A stretch of 64,000 nucleotides of DNA, from assembly GCF_965198245.1 (NCBI RefSeq), contig NZ_OZ240249.1:1364001-1428000 (forward strand). Reading direction: 5' to 3'. The position numbers were made by a program, and so were the translations under genes. Numbering within the stretch: position 1 is the stretch's first letter; each line of letters opens with the position of its first letter. The notes under the pieces are model-generated. The model was not told the DNA's origin. It made no database searches and was given only the letters and a program-made list of their open reading frames with translations. Positions 25,079 through 33,973 of the stretch are shown piece by piece. This stretch comes from Poriferisodalis sp965198245. Lineage in GTDB: Bacteria; Actinomycetota; Acidimicrobiia; Acidimicrobiales; Poriferisodalaceae.

Positions 25079-26440
25079 ATGACGGAATCACGGGCGACGA
25101 CGGCGCCCGGCGGGCAGGCCCAGCCCCCTGCCGACAGCGACGGTCAAATCAAGGCATCGTCGGGGCCCGGACCGAACGACCGCACCACGACATTCGCAGC
25201 GCTGCATGTTCCGGCGTTCCGGGCACTATGGCTGAGCGGGGTGTTTTCCTTCATGAGCATCCAGATGCAGTTCTTGCTGCGGGGGCTGCTGGCGTGGGAT
25301 CTCACCGAGAGCGAAGGGGCTCTCGGCATCGTGTTCCTCTTCTTCGGGCTCACCTTGGCGGTGTCGACGCTGTTCGGAGGGGTGGCTGCTGATCGGCTCT
25401 CGAAGCGACGCCTCATGCTGGTCGGCCAGTTCATCCTCGTCCTCACGGCGCTCGGGATGGGCACGGCCCTCGCGACCGGTGTCATCCAGTTCTGGATGCT
25501 GCTCGTCTCCAGTGCCCTGCAGGGCCTGATGTTCGGCCTGATCGGTCCGGCTCGCATCTCGATGACAACCGAGCTTGTGGGCCGGGAGCGCCTGGGCAAC
25601 GCGATCACGCTCTCGTCGCTGTCGCTGAGCGGGAGCCGCGTGATTGCCCCTTCGCTGGCGGGAATACTGGCGGGAATCGCGCTGTTCGGCCTTGCAGGCG
25701 CGTACTTCGTCTCGACCGCCATCGCGTCGCTCAGCTTCCTCTTGCTCTTGCAGCTCCCTGAGACGCATCGACCGCGGGCGGCCGAAGGCGACGAGTCACA
25801 GATCGCCCGCTATTCCCGCGCCAAACCATTGGCAGAGATCGGCGAGGGAGTCCGGTATGCGATGAGCCGCCGCGAGCTCCGCCGGCCGATACTGACATCG
25901 ATTGTCGTGATCATGTTCGGCTTCAACTACGTCGCATTCATGCCAGCGCTTGTGGAAGGTGTCTTCGGCTATGGCGATGCATATGTCGGGTTCATCTCCG
26001 GGGTTGCGTCGGTCGGTGCCGTTATCGCTTCGATACTGCTTGCGTCGCGCGCTGACTCGTCGAGTGTCGGGACCATCTTGATCGGTCTGGGATTTGGCTT
26101 CGGCGCCTCGGTCATCGCCCTCAGCTGGGCACCTAGCTATGCAGTGGCAATGCTGATCGCGGTGGCCGTCGGCGCGGCATCTACCGGGTTCATCTCATTG
26201 ATTCAGACAATCGTCATGCGTTCCACCGATGAGGCCTACCAGGGCCGCGTCCAATCGCTGGTGCAGCTGCCGTTCGCGGCATTCGCTATCGCAGCTGCGC
26301 CCTTAGGTGCGCTGGCCGAATGGGTCGGCGTGCAGCGCATGTTCTTGACCATGGGCATTGCCGTCACGCTTGCGATGGCGGTCTATGCGATGACCCATGT
26401 CGGCAATAGCCAGCGCTCGCAATCCGTGGACGTTGCATAG
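25079..26440 (+). CDS. MFS transporter, EntS-like
   Basis: About 453 residues with twelve hydrophobic segments; the organisation (N-terminal AFRALWLSGVFSFMSIQMQF, the loop GGVAADRLSKRRLM, central charged loop, RSTDEAYQGRVQSLVQL) matches the MFS_3/enterobactin-exporter-like group of bacterial effluxers. ATG 25079 is chosen over TTG 25058; the first 40 residues are hydrophilic and Gly/Pro-rich. Export of a small molecule is likely but the substrate is unknown. Confidence 0.88.
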   Translation: MTESRATTAPGGQAQPPADSDGQIKASSGPGPNDRTTTFAALHVPAFRALWLSGVFSFMSIQMQFLLRGLLAWDLTESEGALGIVFLFFGLTLAVSTLFGGVAADRLSKRRLMLVGQFILVLTALGMGTALATGVIQFWMLLVSSALQGLMFGLIGPARISMTTELVGRERLGNAITLSSLSLSGSRVIAPSLAGILAGIALFGLAGAYFVSTAIASLSFLLLLQLPETHRPRAAEGDESQIARYSRAKPLAEIGEGVRYAMSRRELRRPILTSIVVIMFGFNYVAFMPALVEGVFGYGDAYVGFISGVASVGAVIASILLASRADSSSVGTILIGLGFGFGASVIALSWAPSYAVAMLIAVAVGAASTGFISLIQTIVMRSTDEAYQGRVQSLVQLPFAAFAIAAAPLGALAEWVGVQRMFLTMGIAVTLAMAVYAMTHVGNSQRSQSVDVA

Positions 26441-26467
26441 GCGTCGCGCGCCGAGCCGGCTGCGTCG

Positions 26468-29014
26468 TCAGTCGATCGCTTCGAGGATTGAGGTCTCCGA
26501 CAGGCTTGACCGGATGTCGGTGTCAGCCACCGTGGGCACGTCGGGGCACCAGCGCGACATCGCTGCTTCCAGGGATGCCTTGACATCGCTGGCGATAGCA
26601 GCAGCATCGTGTTCGTCGCACTCGATGACGACGCTGTCGTGGACGGTCTGCACAGCGACGGCAGACCGATACTGCGCCAAGACCTCACCCAGCCGCCCAA
26701 AGGCGTCGAGCATGACGTCAGCCACGCCGCCTTGGATCGGCGCATTGCGGTAGGCGTTGGCCATCTGGCCGACCCGGGTGTGCAGCGCGCGCTGCAGCAG
26801 GAAACGCTGGTCGGCTTCGCCCATCGAAACGCCGACCTCATCGACCACAGCGCGCCGCACATGCCTCTGCTCGAGCACCTTGTCGACGGCCGGGCGCAGA
26901 GCCCCTCCCGACAAAGCTGTCGGGGGCGCGAGCTCGAATCGCTGCAGCACCCGGCGCCACACCTCATCGGGCCGAGGCTTGGTCGAGCAACCGACGACGG
27001 CTGCAGCTTCGCCCAGCACCCAGTCCACCGAGAACGTGAACTGCTGGCGGCGCCCAGCCGGCGTCCGGGAGCTGAACGACAGCGGCGAGCCATCGGACCG
27101 AACGACCACCGGTGCGGCGAACGACAGCGCCCATGCCACCTCCGCGACATCGATGTCACGCAGGTCAATCTCCCCGCCCTGTGCGAAGCGACCTGCGTCG
27201 ATTGCAGCTGCCCGTTCCGCCGCGAGCACCGCCTCGTGAACCTCTTCTGCGCTGTGATGCCGACGCTGCTGTTTGCGCAGCGCCCGCCGAGCATCGTCGG
27301 TCCGGGGCCACAGCGCATGCAGTTGCAGCGTGAGCGGCCAATCGGCATCGAGCGAGGTCGCGGCGAAGTGCCCGATATAGCGGTCGCGCTCGTCCACCCA
27401 CTGCGCGATGCCGGGGTAGGCGCCCAGATACGCCTCGATGAGCGCGCCGGCCTCGTCGCGGCTGGTCGGCACCCCGGCGTCGGTCAAGCCGCGTGACAGG
27501 CCCGCGCCGCGCTGCCCGTACAGAATGCCGAAGTTGATGCGCTTGGCCTTGGTGCGGAATTCCTCGTAACGAGGCCGGTCGAGGGCGCCGAGTCCCGCAG
27601 GACCGTCCATCTGCACGCCGAACATTCGCTCGGCGGTGGCGCTGTGAATGTCATGCCCTCTCTCGAACGCGGCCCTCAAGCCCTCGTCGCCGGCCAGCTG
27701 GGTAGCGAACCGCAGCTCGGCTTGGCTCAGATCGGAATAGACGAATACTCGTCCTGGCGGCGGCTTCATGTACGGCTTCAGGCGCGGAGTGAAGTTCTGA
27801 GCGTTGGGATTGCGGCTGGCCAGCCGACCCGTGTTGGTGCCCACCACCTGCAGGTACTCCGGATGGAGACGGCCGTCGGACCATAGGTGCTCTGCCATCG
27901 TGTGCCCATAGGTGCTCAGCGTCTTGGACAGGTCGCGGTACGCCAGCAGCGCGGTGCAGAGTTCGCCGCCGATGCCTGCCAGCACCGACGCGCCCAGCGA
28001 ATCGGTAGGCGCCAGCGGACGGGCGTGGCGATCGGTCTTCGCGGTCCACGCCTCGACCCGGTCGGCAGCGAAGCGATTCAGCACGTCGCGGGCTTGCTGT
28101 TCGCTGTCGGGATTCCAGTTGGGCTCCACGCCTCCGCCGAACAAGTCGGCCTGCCCGCCGCCGGTCAGGTCCGCCAAGTGGGTGAGCACTTCGACTCGCC
28201 GAGCTGCCAGTCCGGCCAGCTCGGCCTCCCACCCTTGGACGTCAAACGGCAAGCCCGCCCGCTCCATGCGGTCGAGGAATGGGCGCGCTGCCAGCTCGAG
28301 CCGGCACACCTCTTCCAACCTCGTCTCGCGCAAACGGTCACGCAGTACTTCTGACACCCACAGGGTCAACACGGCGTCTGCCGCGGCGTAGGCCACCTGG
28401 TGATCGCTGAGGGGTGCGTCGGCGGAATAGGACAGCTGGGTGGTGGCCTTGCCTTCGACGCTCAGTCCCAGGTAGCGCTCGGCTGCCCATGCCAAGCCGT
28501 GGAAGAAGCCGAAGCCCGTCAATCCCTGATGCAGCAGAGCATCGGCGAGCTGCGCATCCCACCAGCGCAGTGATCCGACAGCTGCGCCGGCGGCCTCGGC
28601 TGGCTCCATGAGATGCGTGTCGATGACCCGATCGTCAAAGGTGGCATTCCAGGCGTCGGATGCCAGATCGGGCACCCGGAGACCGTCGTGGAGTGCCGTG
28701 GCCAGCTCAGGCCCGTCGTGCCTAGCTACATCGACCACCCAGGCGCACTCGGTGCCATCGGGAGCACGGGTCGCGGCAGAGATCACGCGTAGCTGGGGGA
28801 CCTGTCCGCGCGACCCTGCTACGCGAGGCTGGTACACCGTCTCGGTGTCCACCGCGCGCGCTGCAGAACCACGGAGCGCATCGACGAACTCGCCCAACTT
28901 GTCTGGACCCACGACCGTGACCGGCACCGCGGCGGGATCCTTGGTTGGCGCCGGACGCGGATCGAGCCGTCGGATGTCGCTTTCGGCGACGGCGGCATCG
29001 GCTGGAAGGTCCAC
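26468..29014 (-). CDS. Family A DNA polymerase with 3-5 exonuclease domain and large fingers insertion
   Basis: 848-residue bifunctional 3-5 exonuclease/DNA polymerase without the 5-nuclease domain of housekeeping Pol I. Exonuclease residues: DTE near 56-58, NATFDD, and YAAAD. Polymerase motif A DLSQAELRFATQLAGD (near 425), motif B RTKAKRINFGILYG (near 490), NAPIQGG (near 755) and motif C VHDS (near 790, where bacterial Pol I has VHDE). From motif B to NAPIQGG is about 260 residues versus about 80 in E. coli Pol I, so about 180 extra residues lie in the fingers/palm connection. GTG start. Probably an auxiliary or repair polymerase; convergent with the MFS gene. Confidence 0.9.
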   Translation of the reverse strand: MDLPADAAVAESDIRRLDPRPAPTKDPAAVPVTVVGPDKLGEFVDALRGSAARAVDTETVYQPRVAGSRGQVPQLRVISAATRAPDGTECAWVVDVARHDGPELATALHDGLRVPDLASDAWNATFDDRVIDTHLMEPAEAAGAAVGSLRWWDAQLADALLHQGLTGFGFFHGLAWAAERYLGLSVEGKATTQLSYSADAPLSDHQVAYAAADAVLTLWVSEVLRDRLRETRLEEVCRLELAARPFLDRMERAGLPFDVQGWEAELAGLAARRVEVLTHLADLTGGGQADLFGGGVEPNWNPDSEQQARDVLNRFAADRVEAWTAKTDRHARPLAPTDSLGASVLAGIGGELCTALLAYRDLSKTLSTYGHTMAEHLWSDGRLHPEYLQVVGTNTGRLASRNPNAQNFTPRLKPYMKPPPGRVFVYSDLSQAELRFATQLAGDEGLRAAFERGHDIHSATAERMFGVQMDGPAGLGALDRPRYEEFRTKAKRINFGILYGQRGAGLSRGLTDAGVPTSRDEAGALIEAYLGAYPGIAQWVDERDRYIGHFAATSLDADWPLTLQLHALWPRTDDARRALRKQQRRHHSAEEVHEAVLAAERAAAIDAGRFAQGGEIDLRDIDVAEVAWALSFAAPVVVRSDGSPLSFSSRTPAGRRQQFTFSVDWVLGEAAAVVGCSTKPRPDEVWRRVLQRFELAPPTALSGGALRPAVDKVLEQRHVRRAVVDEVGVSMGEADQRFLLQRALHTRVGQMANAYRNAPIQGGVADVMLDAFGRLGEVLAQYRSAVAVQTVHDSVVIECDEHDAAAIASDVKASLEAAMSRWCPDVPTVADTDIRSSLSETSILEAID

Positions 29015-29105
29015 GAGGGCACCCTAGGACGGCCCTGTGACAGTCACCGAACAGCCATGGAGGCGTCCGATCCGCCCCTCGACTCGGGTCGATGCCGTGC
29101 CCGCT

Positions 29106-30176
29106 CTAGGGGTACTGCACCTCGATGAAGTCCTCCGGCGCGCCGTCGCCCGCAGTCGTCTCGGCCTCGATGAGCTCGTGCAGTCGCTTCGCCACCGGAC
29201 CCACCGTGCCGTCGCCGATCGGGGCACCGTCCCACTCCACCACGGGGAACACATGGGTGTCGCCGCCGGACATGATGAGCTCGGCGCCGGCACGAGCTTC
29301 GTCCGCCCGCAACGGCCGCTGCTGCACGTCTCGCAGCAGCCCGTCCTCGCACAGGGCTCCCCGGGCCAGATCCAGCAGCCGCCGCATGGTGGTGCCGTGC
29401 AAGATTCCCTGAAATGGGGGAGTGACGAGCACGCCGTCGTGGCTCACGCTGCACACGTTCAGCACGCACGCTTCGGCGATGAAGCCATCGTCATCGACGA
29501 TGATGCCGAACGTGCCTCCGCCGTCGGCAGCCTCAAGGTGGGTCAAAACGTTGAGCAGGTAGTTGTTCGACTTGATCTGGGCGAGCAACGGCGGCTTCAT
29601 CGGCGTATCGCGCACCGTCGCCTCGCGGAAGCCGTCCCTCATCGGATCGAAACCGCCTGCGCCGAAGCTCATCGGGTCGAGCACGACGCAGTAGAAGCAG
29701 GGCTCCTCGCACTCTGCCGGCATGAACGAGAACCCGCCGGGTCCGGCCGTCAGCCAGTACCGGACGATGCCGTCCCGGGCGCTCGATGATGCAGCCGTGT
29801 CGGCGACCATCGCAATGAGCTCGTCGCGAGACCACGGGACCTCGAGGCGTGCCCCCGCTGCACTGGCCAGCAGCCGGTCGATGTGGATGCCGAGCCGGTA
29901 CAGCCGACCGTTCACTAGCGAGCACGTGTCGAAGACACCGTGTCCGCGGTGGACCATGTGGTCATCGAGCGGCACCGTCATCACCATCGGATCGGTGACG
30001 ACCCCACCGAGGTAGGAACTGAACATGGCGTAGCAACCGCGCTTGCCCTGGCGCTTGGCGGCCATCCGCTCGACGGCTTCGGTGGCACTCAAGATGCGCT
30101 GGGCCGGACGCGGGGTGGTGCTTGGCTCGCTCGACGTGGCGGTGTCGCCGTCCCCCGAGACCGTCCGCAGCGCCAC
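29106..30176 (-). CDS. Class IV PLP aminotransferase (BCAT/D-amino acid transaminase/ADC lyase fold)
   Basis: 356-residue fold-type IV PLP enzyme. Seen: VHRGHGVFDTCSLVNGRLY at the N-terminal domain, the PLP lysine in LLAQIKSNNYLLN, the GFIAEACVLNVC segment holding the cofactor-binding Glu, and the GTTMRRLLDLA phosphate-binding helix. The subgroup (branched-chain, D-amino acid, or 4-amino-4-deoxychorismate lyase) cannot be told. GTG start at 30176 with an extended 45-residue N-terminus compared with short BCATs; a later start is possible. Divergent from pgsA. Confidence 0.85.
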   Translation of the reverse strand: MALRTVSGDGDTATSSEPSTTPRPAQRILSATEAVERMAAKRQGKRGCYAMFSSYLGGVVTDPMVMTVPLDDHMVHRGHGVFDTCSLVNGRLYRLGIHIDRLLASAAGARLEVPWSRDELIAMVADTAASSSARDGIVRYWLTAGPGGFSFMPAECEEPCFYCVVLDPMSFGAGGFDPMRDGFREATVRDTPMKPPLLAQIKSNNYLLNVLTHLEAADGGGTFGIIVDDDGFIAEACVLNVCSVSHDGVLVTPPFQGILHGTTMRRLLDLARGALCEDGLLRDVQQRPLRADEARAGAELIMSGGDTHVFPVVEWDGAPIGDGTVGPVAKRLHELIEAETTAGDGAPEDFIEVQYP

Positions 30177-30309
30177 GTGCCGATACTACGTGGGCTGGGT
30201 TGCTCGTCTCAGGAAGCCTCTGCCGCCTTCGCGGCCCCAACACCCCAGCCGGAGGGGAACGGCTGGCCATCGCCCCGCTTCTGCTCCGCTCGCGTAGCCT
30301 CGCAAGGCG

Positions 30310-30909
30310 ATGGCGGTTCCGAATGGGCCCGATGTGCCCCCGACGTTCGGGCCGACGGCGCTGGCGACCCCGGCCAACCTCGTGACGGTCGCCCGTATAG
30401 CGGCCTCGCCAGTGTTCATCGCGATGATCGTGTCGTGGGGGGCACGGTGGAGCACCTTCGTCACCGGGTTCGCGATCGCCATGACCGACTATCTGGATGG
30501 ATGGCTTGCCAGACGTCACGGCAAGACGCGCGCTGGCGCTTTCCTGGACCCGCTGGCGGACAAGGTGCTGGTGATCGGCGGGATGGCTGCGCTCGTATGG
30601 AACGGCCAATTCCACGCAGCACCCGTCATCATCATCGCCGTGCGGGAGCTGGCGATCAGCGCCTACCGGTCTCGAGCCGGTCGCCGGGGCATCACGGTTC
30701 CCGCCACGAAGCTCGCCAAGTGGAAGACATTCACGCAACTGTGGGCAATTGGCTTCGCCGTCATGCCACCCTTGGCAACTCATGTGCACTGGCTTGCCAC
30801 GCTGACGCTGTGGATCGCCGTGGCGCTCACGGTCTGGACCGGCTGGGCCTACCTGCGCTCGGCCCGCAGCGTGGCCGCGGCACAGCTGGGCGACGAACCC
30901 GCACTCTGA
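30310..30909 (+). CDS. pgsA: CDP-diacylglycerol-glycerol-3-phosphate 3-phosphatidyltransferase
   Basis: 199-residue integral membrane CDP-alcohol phosphatidyltransferase that makes phosphatidylglycerophosphate, the committed step to phosphatidylglycerol and cardiolipin. The family motif DG-x2-AR-x8-G-x3-D-x3-D is visible as DGWLARRHGKTRAGAFLDPL then ADK. Several hydrophobic helices follow. Between ftsK and cinA/recA, pgsA is in its expected actinobacterial relative position, though accessory DNA intervenes. The last 36 bp including the stop are duplicated 73 bp downstream. Confidence 0.93.
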   Translation: MAVPNGPDVPPTFGPTALATPANLVTVARIAASPVFIAMIVSWGARWSTFVTGFAIAMTDYLDGWLARRHGKTRAGAFLDPLADKVLVIGGMAALVWNGQFHAAPVIIIAVRELAISAYRSRAGRRGITVPATKLAKWKTFTQLWAIGFAVMPPLATHVHWLATLTLWIAVALTVWTGWAYLRSARSVAAAQLGDEPAL

Positions 30910-30985
30910 CACGGCGGCCTCGGCATCGTCGCCAGCGGTGCGCGCGGCGGCGGCACAGCTGGGCGACGAACCCGCACTCTGACAC
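30877..30985. repeat. 36-bp direct repeat of the pgsA 3-prime end
   Basis: Identical 36-bp segments at 30877-30912 and 30950-30985 encode the last residues of PgsA (AAQLGDEPAL and stop) and the first bases after it. The offset is 73 bp and the second copy is non-genic. It resembles the situation at the metallo-hydrolase gene end (77-bp repeat at 5210). Confidence 0.95.
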
Positions 30986-31088
30986 GAAAGGCGCTGCGCC
31001 CGGCAGCGCCGCCCGGCACCCAGCGGTCTCCTCTGCGTGCGTGCCTTCGCACTGTGGCGGTTGCCCCCTGCGCCTAGGGTCACCCGAT

Positions 31089-32558
31089 GTGAAGACCGAG
31101 ATCATCGCCGTAGGCACCGAGCTGCTGCTGGGTCAGATCGTCGACACGAACTCCTCGTGGATGGGTGAACAGCTCGCCCTCGCCGGTATCGACAGCCACT
31201 ATCAGACGAAGGTGGGCGACAACTTCGACCGCATCGACGCATCGCTCCGGCTGGCGCTCGACCGCAGTGATGCCGTCATCGTGTGCGGCGGCCTCGGTCC
31301 TACCCAGGACGACATCACCCGCGAGGTGCTGACGTCGGTGATGGGGGCTGATCTGGTGCTCGATGAGGTCATCGCCGACCGCATCCGGGCCATGTTCGCC
31401 AGCCGCAGCCGGCCGATGCCTGAGAACAACCTGCGACAGGCGATGGTGCCGACCGGTGCCACGCCGATCCCGCAGCAGCCCGGCACCGCCCCCGGCTTGA
31501 TGGCGCCGATCCGCTGGGTGCGGGGCGTGGGCGCGGTGCCGCATGGCGCCGAGCCGCCGGACGGAGCCGAGGTGTTCGATCGGGTCGTGTACGTGGTGCC
31601 CGGCGTGCCTTACGAGATGCGCGAGATGCTCAACGGCACGGTGCTGGGCGACCTGCAGCGGCGTGCGGGCGTGAGCGCGACCATCGAGAGTCGTGTCCTG
31701 CGGACGTGGGGCCAGAGCGAATCCGGACTTGCCGAGATGCTGGCTGGCCGGATCGACGAGTTGGACGAGACCGGCAACCCGACGCTTGCCTTCTTGGCCA
31801 GCGGCATTGAGGGCATCAAGGTCCGCATCACCGCCAAGGGGGCCGACTCGGCCGAGGCGTGGCGCCTGATCGACGCCGAACAGGCGGTGCTGGAACCGTT
31901 GCTCGGCGACTTGGTGTTCGCCTACGACGACGACACGATGGAGACAGCGGTGCTGGCTGAGTTGGGTCGGTTCGGGTTGACGCTCGGCGTCGCGGAGACG
32001 ATCACCGGCGGCCGAATGGCGAACCGCCTGTCATCGGCCGAGGCCGCTCTGCGAGCGGGAACCGCCCCCGGCGGAGCGAAGCTGGGCGACCCTGGCCTGG
32101 CGTCGGCGGGCGACGACGCGAGGGTGTCGTCGGACCCGACGGCCCCGCGTACATTTGCAGGCGGCATTGTGGCCCGGTCGGAGCATCTGGCCGAGTACCT
32201 GCTGCATGCCGGCTCGTCGGAGGTATCACCGATGGGTGATGACCTTGTGCCGCCCCTTGCGTCGGTCGCTGGCGCTGAAGCACTCGCGCGGGCCGCTCGC
32301 CTGCGCAGCGGCGCCAGCGTCGGACTGGCGGTCACGGCAGTGGAGGACCGTGCGTCGGCGACTCCTGAGCATCCGTATGGCACGGCGTTCCTTGCCGTGT
32401 CGATATCGGCGCAGCCGGCGCACGGCGACACACCAGCAGTGGCGCACCGGGACAAGGCCGACGAGATCCGCCTCCCCGGCGATCGCGAGCGCCTCGCCGA
32501 CTACAGCGCCATCTCTGCGCTCAACCTGCTGCGCCTGATCCTCCAAGACCGCCATTAG
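31089..32558 (+). CDS. cinA: CinA: competence/damage-inducible protein, molybdopterin-binding domain plus NMN amidase-like domain
   Basis: About 489 residues. The N-terminal MoCF/pyrophosphatase-like domain begins KTEIIAVGTELLLGQIVDTN and contains CGGLGPTQDDITRE and YVVPGVPYEM. The C-terminal CinA/PncC domain starts at VAETITGGRMANRLS; family members usually read AESxTGG, so the Ser is Thr here. About 35 residues (ALRAGTAPGGAKLGDPGLAS and more) are inserted between that motif and TFAGGIVA, making NMN deamidase activity uncertain. GTG 31089 is the conserved start; the open frame further upstream is a shadow of pgsA and intergenic DNA. Usually sits upstream of recA; here 8.7 kb intervene. Confidence 0.92.
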   Translation: MKTEIIAVGTELLLGQIVDTNSSWMGEQLALAGIDSHYQTKVGDNFDRIDASLRLALDRSDAVIVCGGLGPTQDDITREVLTSVMGADLVLDEVIADRIRAMFASRSRPMPENNLRQAMVPTGATPIPQQPGTAPGLMAPIRWVRGVGAVPHGAEPPDGAEVFDRVVYVVPGVPYEMREMLNGTVLGDLQRRAGVSATIESRVLRTWGQSESGLAEMLAGRIDELDETGNPTLAFLASGIEGIKVRITAKGADSAEAWRLIDAEQAVLEPLLGDLVFAYDDDTMETAVLAELGRFGLTLGVAETITGGRMANRLSSAEAALRAGTAPGGAKLGDPGLASAGDDARVSSDPTAPRTFAGGIVARSEHLAEYLLHAGSSEVSPMGDDLVPPLASVAGAEALARAARLRSGASVGLAVTAVEDRASATPEHPYGTAFLAVSISAQPAHGDTPAVAHRDKADEIRLPGDRERLADYSAISALNLLRLILQDRH

Positions 32559-32566
32559 CAAATATG

Positions 32567-32595
32567 TTGCATTTTCTGTGAAATTATCGTAGAAA
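32567..32595 (+). promoter_or_regulatory. Candidate promoter of the RloA/RloB-like pair
   Basis: TTGCAT (32567-32572) and TAGAAA (32590-32595) are separated by 17 bp in a short A/T-rich gap after cinA. A transcript starting about 7 bp later would begin at or next to the GTG at 32603, so the message could be leaderless, which is common in actinobacteria. Prediction from spacing and composition only. Confidence 0.4.
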
Positions 32596-32602
32596 TATAT
32601 CT

Positions 32603-33973
32603 GTGACTGAGACAACGGGCCTGTCAACGGCCTCTAGTGCTCTCTTGTCGTTCACGGCAGAGAACGTCTATTGCTTTCGAGATGAAGTGCATCTGTCCCT
32701 GCTTGGGACGCGTCTCGCCGATCCCGATGTAGTCCGGCTCATGTCCATCGCGGGCCGTGCCAAGCCAGAGCGGGTGCTGCCGGCCGCAGCCATCTTCGGC
32801 GCGAATGCCTCCGGGAAATCGGCGATTCTGAAGGCACTGGGCGACATGCACGGGCTGGTCGCTGGATCGTTCAGCCAACGAGCATCTGGCGATCCGCTTC
32901 CCCGACAGCGCTTCCTGCTCGACGGTGCCGCAGCCGACAAGCCGTCTCGATTCGAAGTGGAGTTGATTCTGGGCGGCGTTCTCTTCGGGTATGGCTTTGA
33001 GATGGACGATGCGCGTGTCAGAGCCGAGTCTGCTTGGTATGCCCCGCGCGGGCGCAGGGCTCTGCTGTTCGAGCGGGTGAGCGGAAAGAAGACCAAGTTT
33101 CGATCGCCGCTTCACGACGAAGGCGAGCTGCTGGAGCGCTACGACCGGGAGAATGCGCTGCTGCTGTCGGTTGCGGGGGCCGGTCCTGACAACCCGCTGC
33201 GCCGCCTGCACCGTTGGTTTGTCAACAACATCTGGCACTCGGCTTGGGAAGGCTGGACGTACGGTTCGGCGAAGTCGGCGAACGAACTCAGTGCGCGCGA
33301 GTCGAAGGAACGGTTGTTGAATGTGCTGCGATTTGCTGACCTCGGCATCGTTGATCTCAGGCTGGTGCCACCGGACCCGCAACAGGTTGAGCAGCGCAAG
33401 AAGATCCTGCGTGCGATGCGCTCCGCTGGCCTCGCGGTGCGAGAAGAGAAAGACATCGCCGACGAGGACACTTTGGTCTTGACCCATGAGGGCGCTGACG
33501 GGGATGTGGAGTTGGATCGGTCCGCGGAATCCCAGGGGACGCAGACCTGGCTGGGACTGATCGGGCCGCTGTTGACATCGCTCGACGATGGCCGGTTGCT
33601 CGTCGTGGACGAACTCGATACCAGCTTGCATCCCCACCTCGTGAGCCGGCTCGTGGAGCTGTTCCAGAGTCCGCGGTACAACCCCAACGGAGCGCAACTG
33701 ATCTTCAACACCAACGACACAAGCATGCTCGGCGACAGCGGCGAAGCGATGTTGAGTCGTGATCAGGTGTGGTTCACCGAGAAGGCCCCCGACGGCGCCT
33801 CGTCGCTGTACTCGTTGGCACACTTCACACCGGCGCCGCGACGTGACGAAGCGATCGAGCGCCGTTATCTGTTAGGCCGCTACGGAGCGATCCCATCGCC
33901 GAATCCCGCAGACTTGGCGGGAGCACTTCCGGCGGAAGCAGCTGACCTCGTCGATGAGTTCACCGACGCATGA
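32603..33973 (+). CDS. RloA-like AAA/ABC-type ATPase of an abortive-infection pair
   Basis: 456-residue ATPase of the AAA_15/AAA_21 type (RloA, AbiLi, OLD-like). It begins LLSFTAENVYCFRDEVHLSL, the family opening; Walker A GANASGKS at residues 66-73; signature-like ESQGTQTWL; Walker B LLVVDELDTSLHPHLV near 335; and QLIFNTNDTSML at the switch position. GTG start; the stop overlaps the RloB-like start as ATGA, so the pair is translationally coupled. Known RloA/RloB-like and AbiL pairs act in phage defence, the ATPase being thought to sense or regulate and the partner to act on nucleic acid; transfer of that role is inference. Confidence 0.88.
   Translation: MTETTGLSTASSALLSFTAENVYCFRDEVHLSLLGTRLADPDVVRLMSIAGRAKPERVLPAAAIFGANASGKSAILKALGDMHGLVAGSFSQRASGDPLPRQRFLLDGAAADKPSRFEVELILGGVLFGYGFEMDDARVRAESAWYAPRGRRALLFERVSGKKTKFRSPLHDEGELLERYDRENALLLSVAGAGPDNPLRRLHRWFVNNIWHSAWEGWTYGSAKSANELSARESKERLLNVLRFADLGIVDLRLVPPDPQQVEQRKKILRAMRSAGLAVREEKDIADEDTLVLTHEGADGDVELDRSAESQGTQTWLGLIGPLLTSLDDGRLLVVDELDTSLHPHLVSRLVELFQSPRYNPNGAQLIFNTNDTSMLGDSGEAMLSRDQVWFTEKAPDGASSLYSLAHFTPAPRRDEAIERRYLLGRYGAIPSPNPADLAGALPAEAADLVDEFTDA

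Noticed and set aside
29940..31088. Long open frame extending CinA about 380 codons upstream
   Set aside because: The extension is out of frame over pgsA and antisense to the class IV aminotransferase, is Arg/His-rich with no family similarity, and CinA homology begins at the GTG at 31089.
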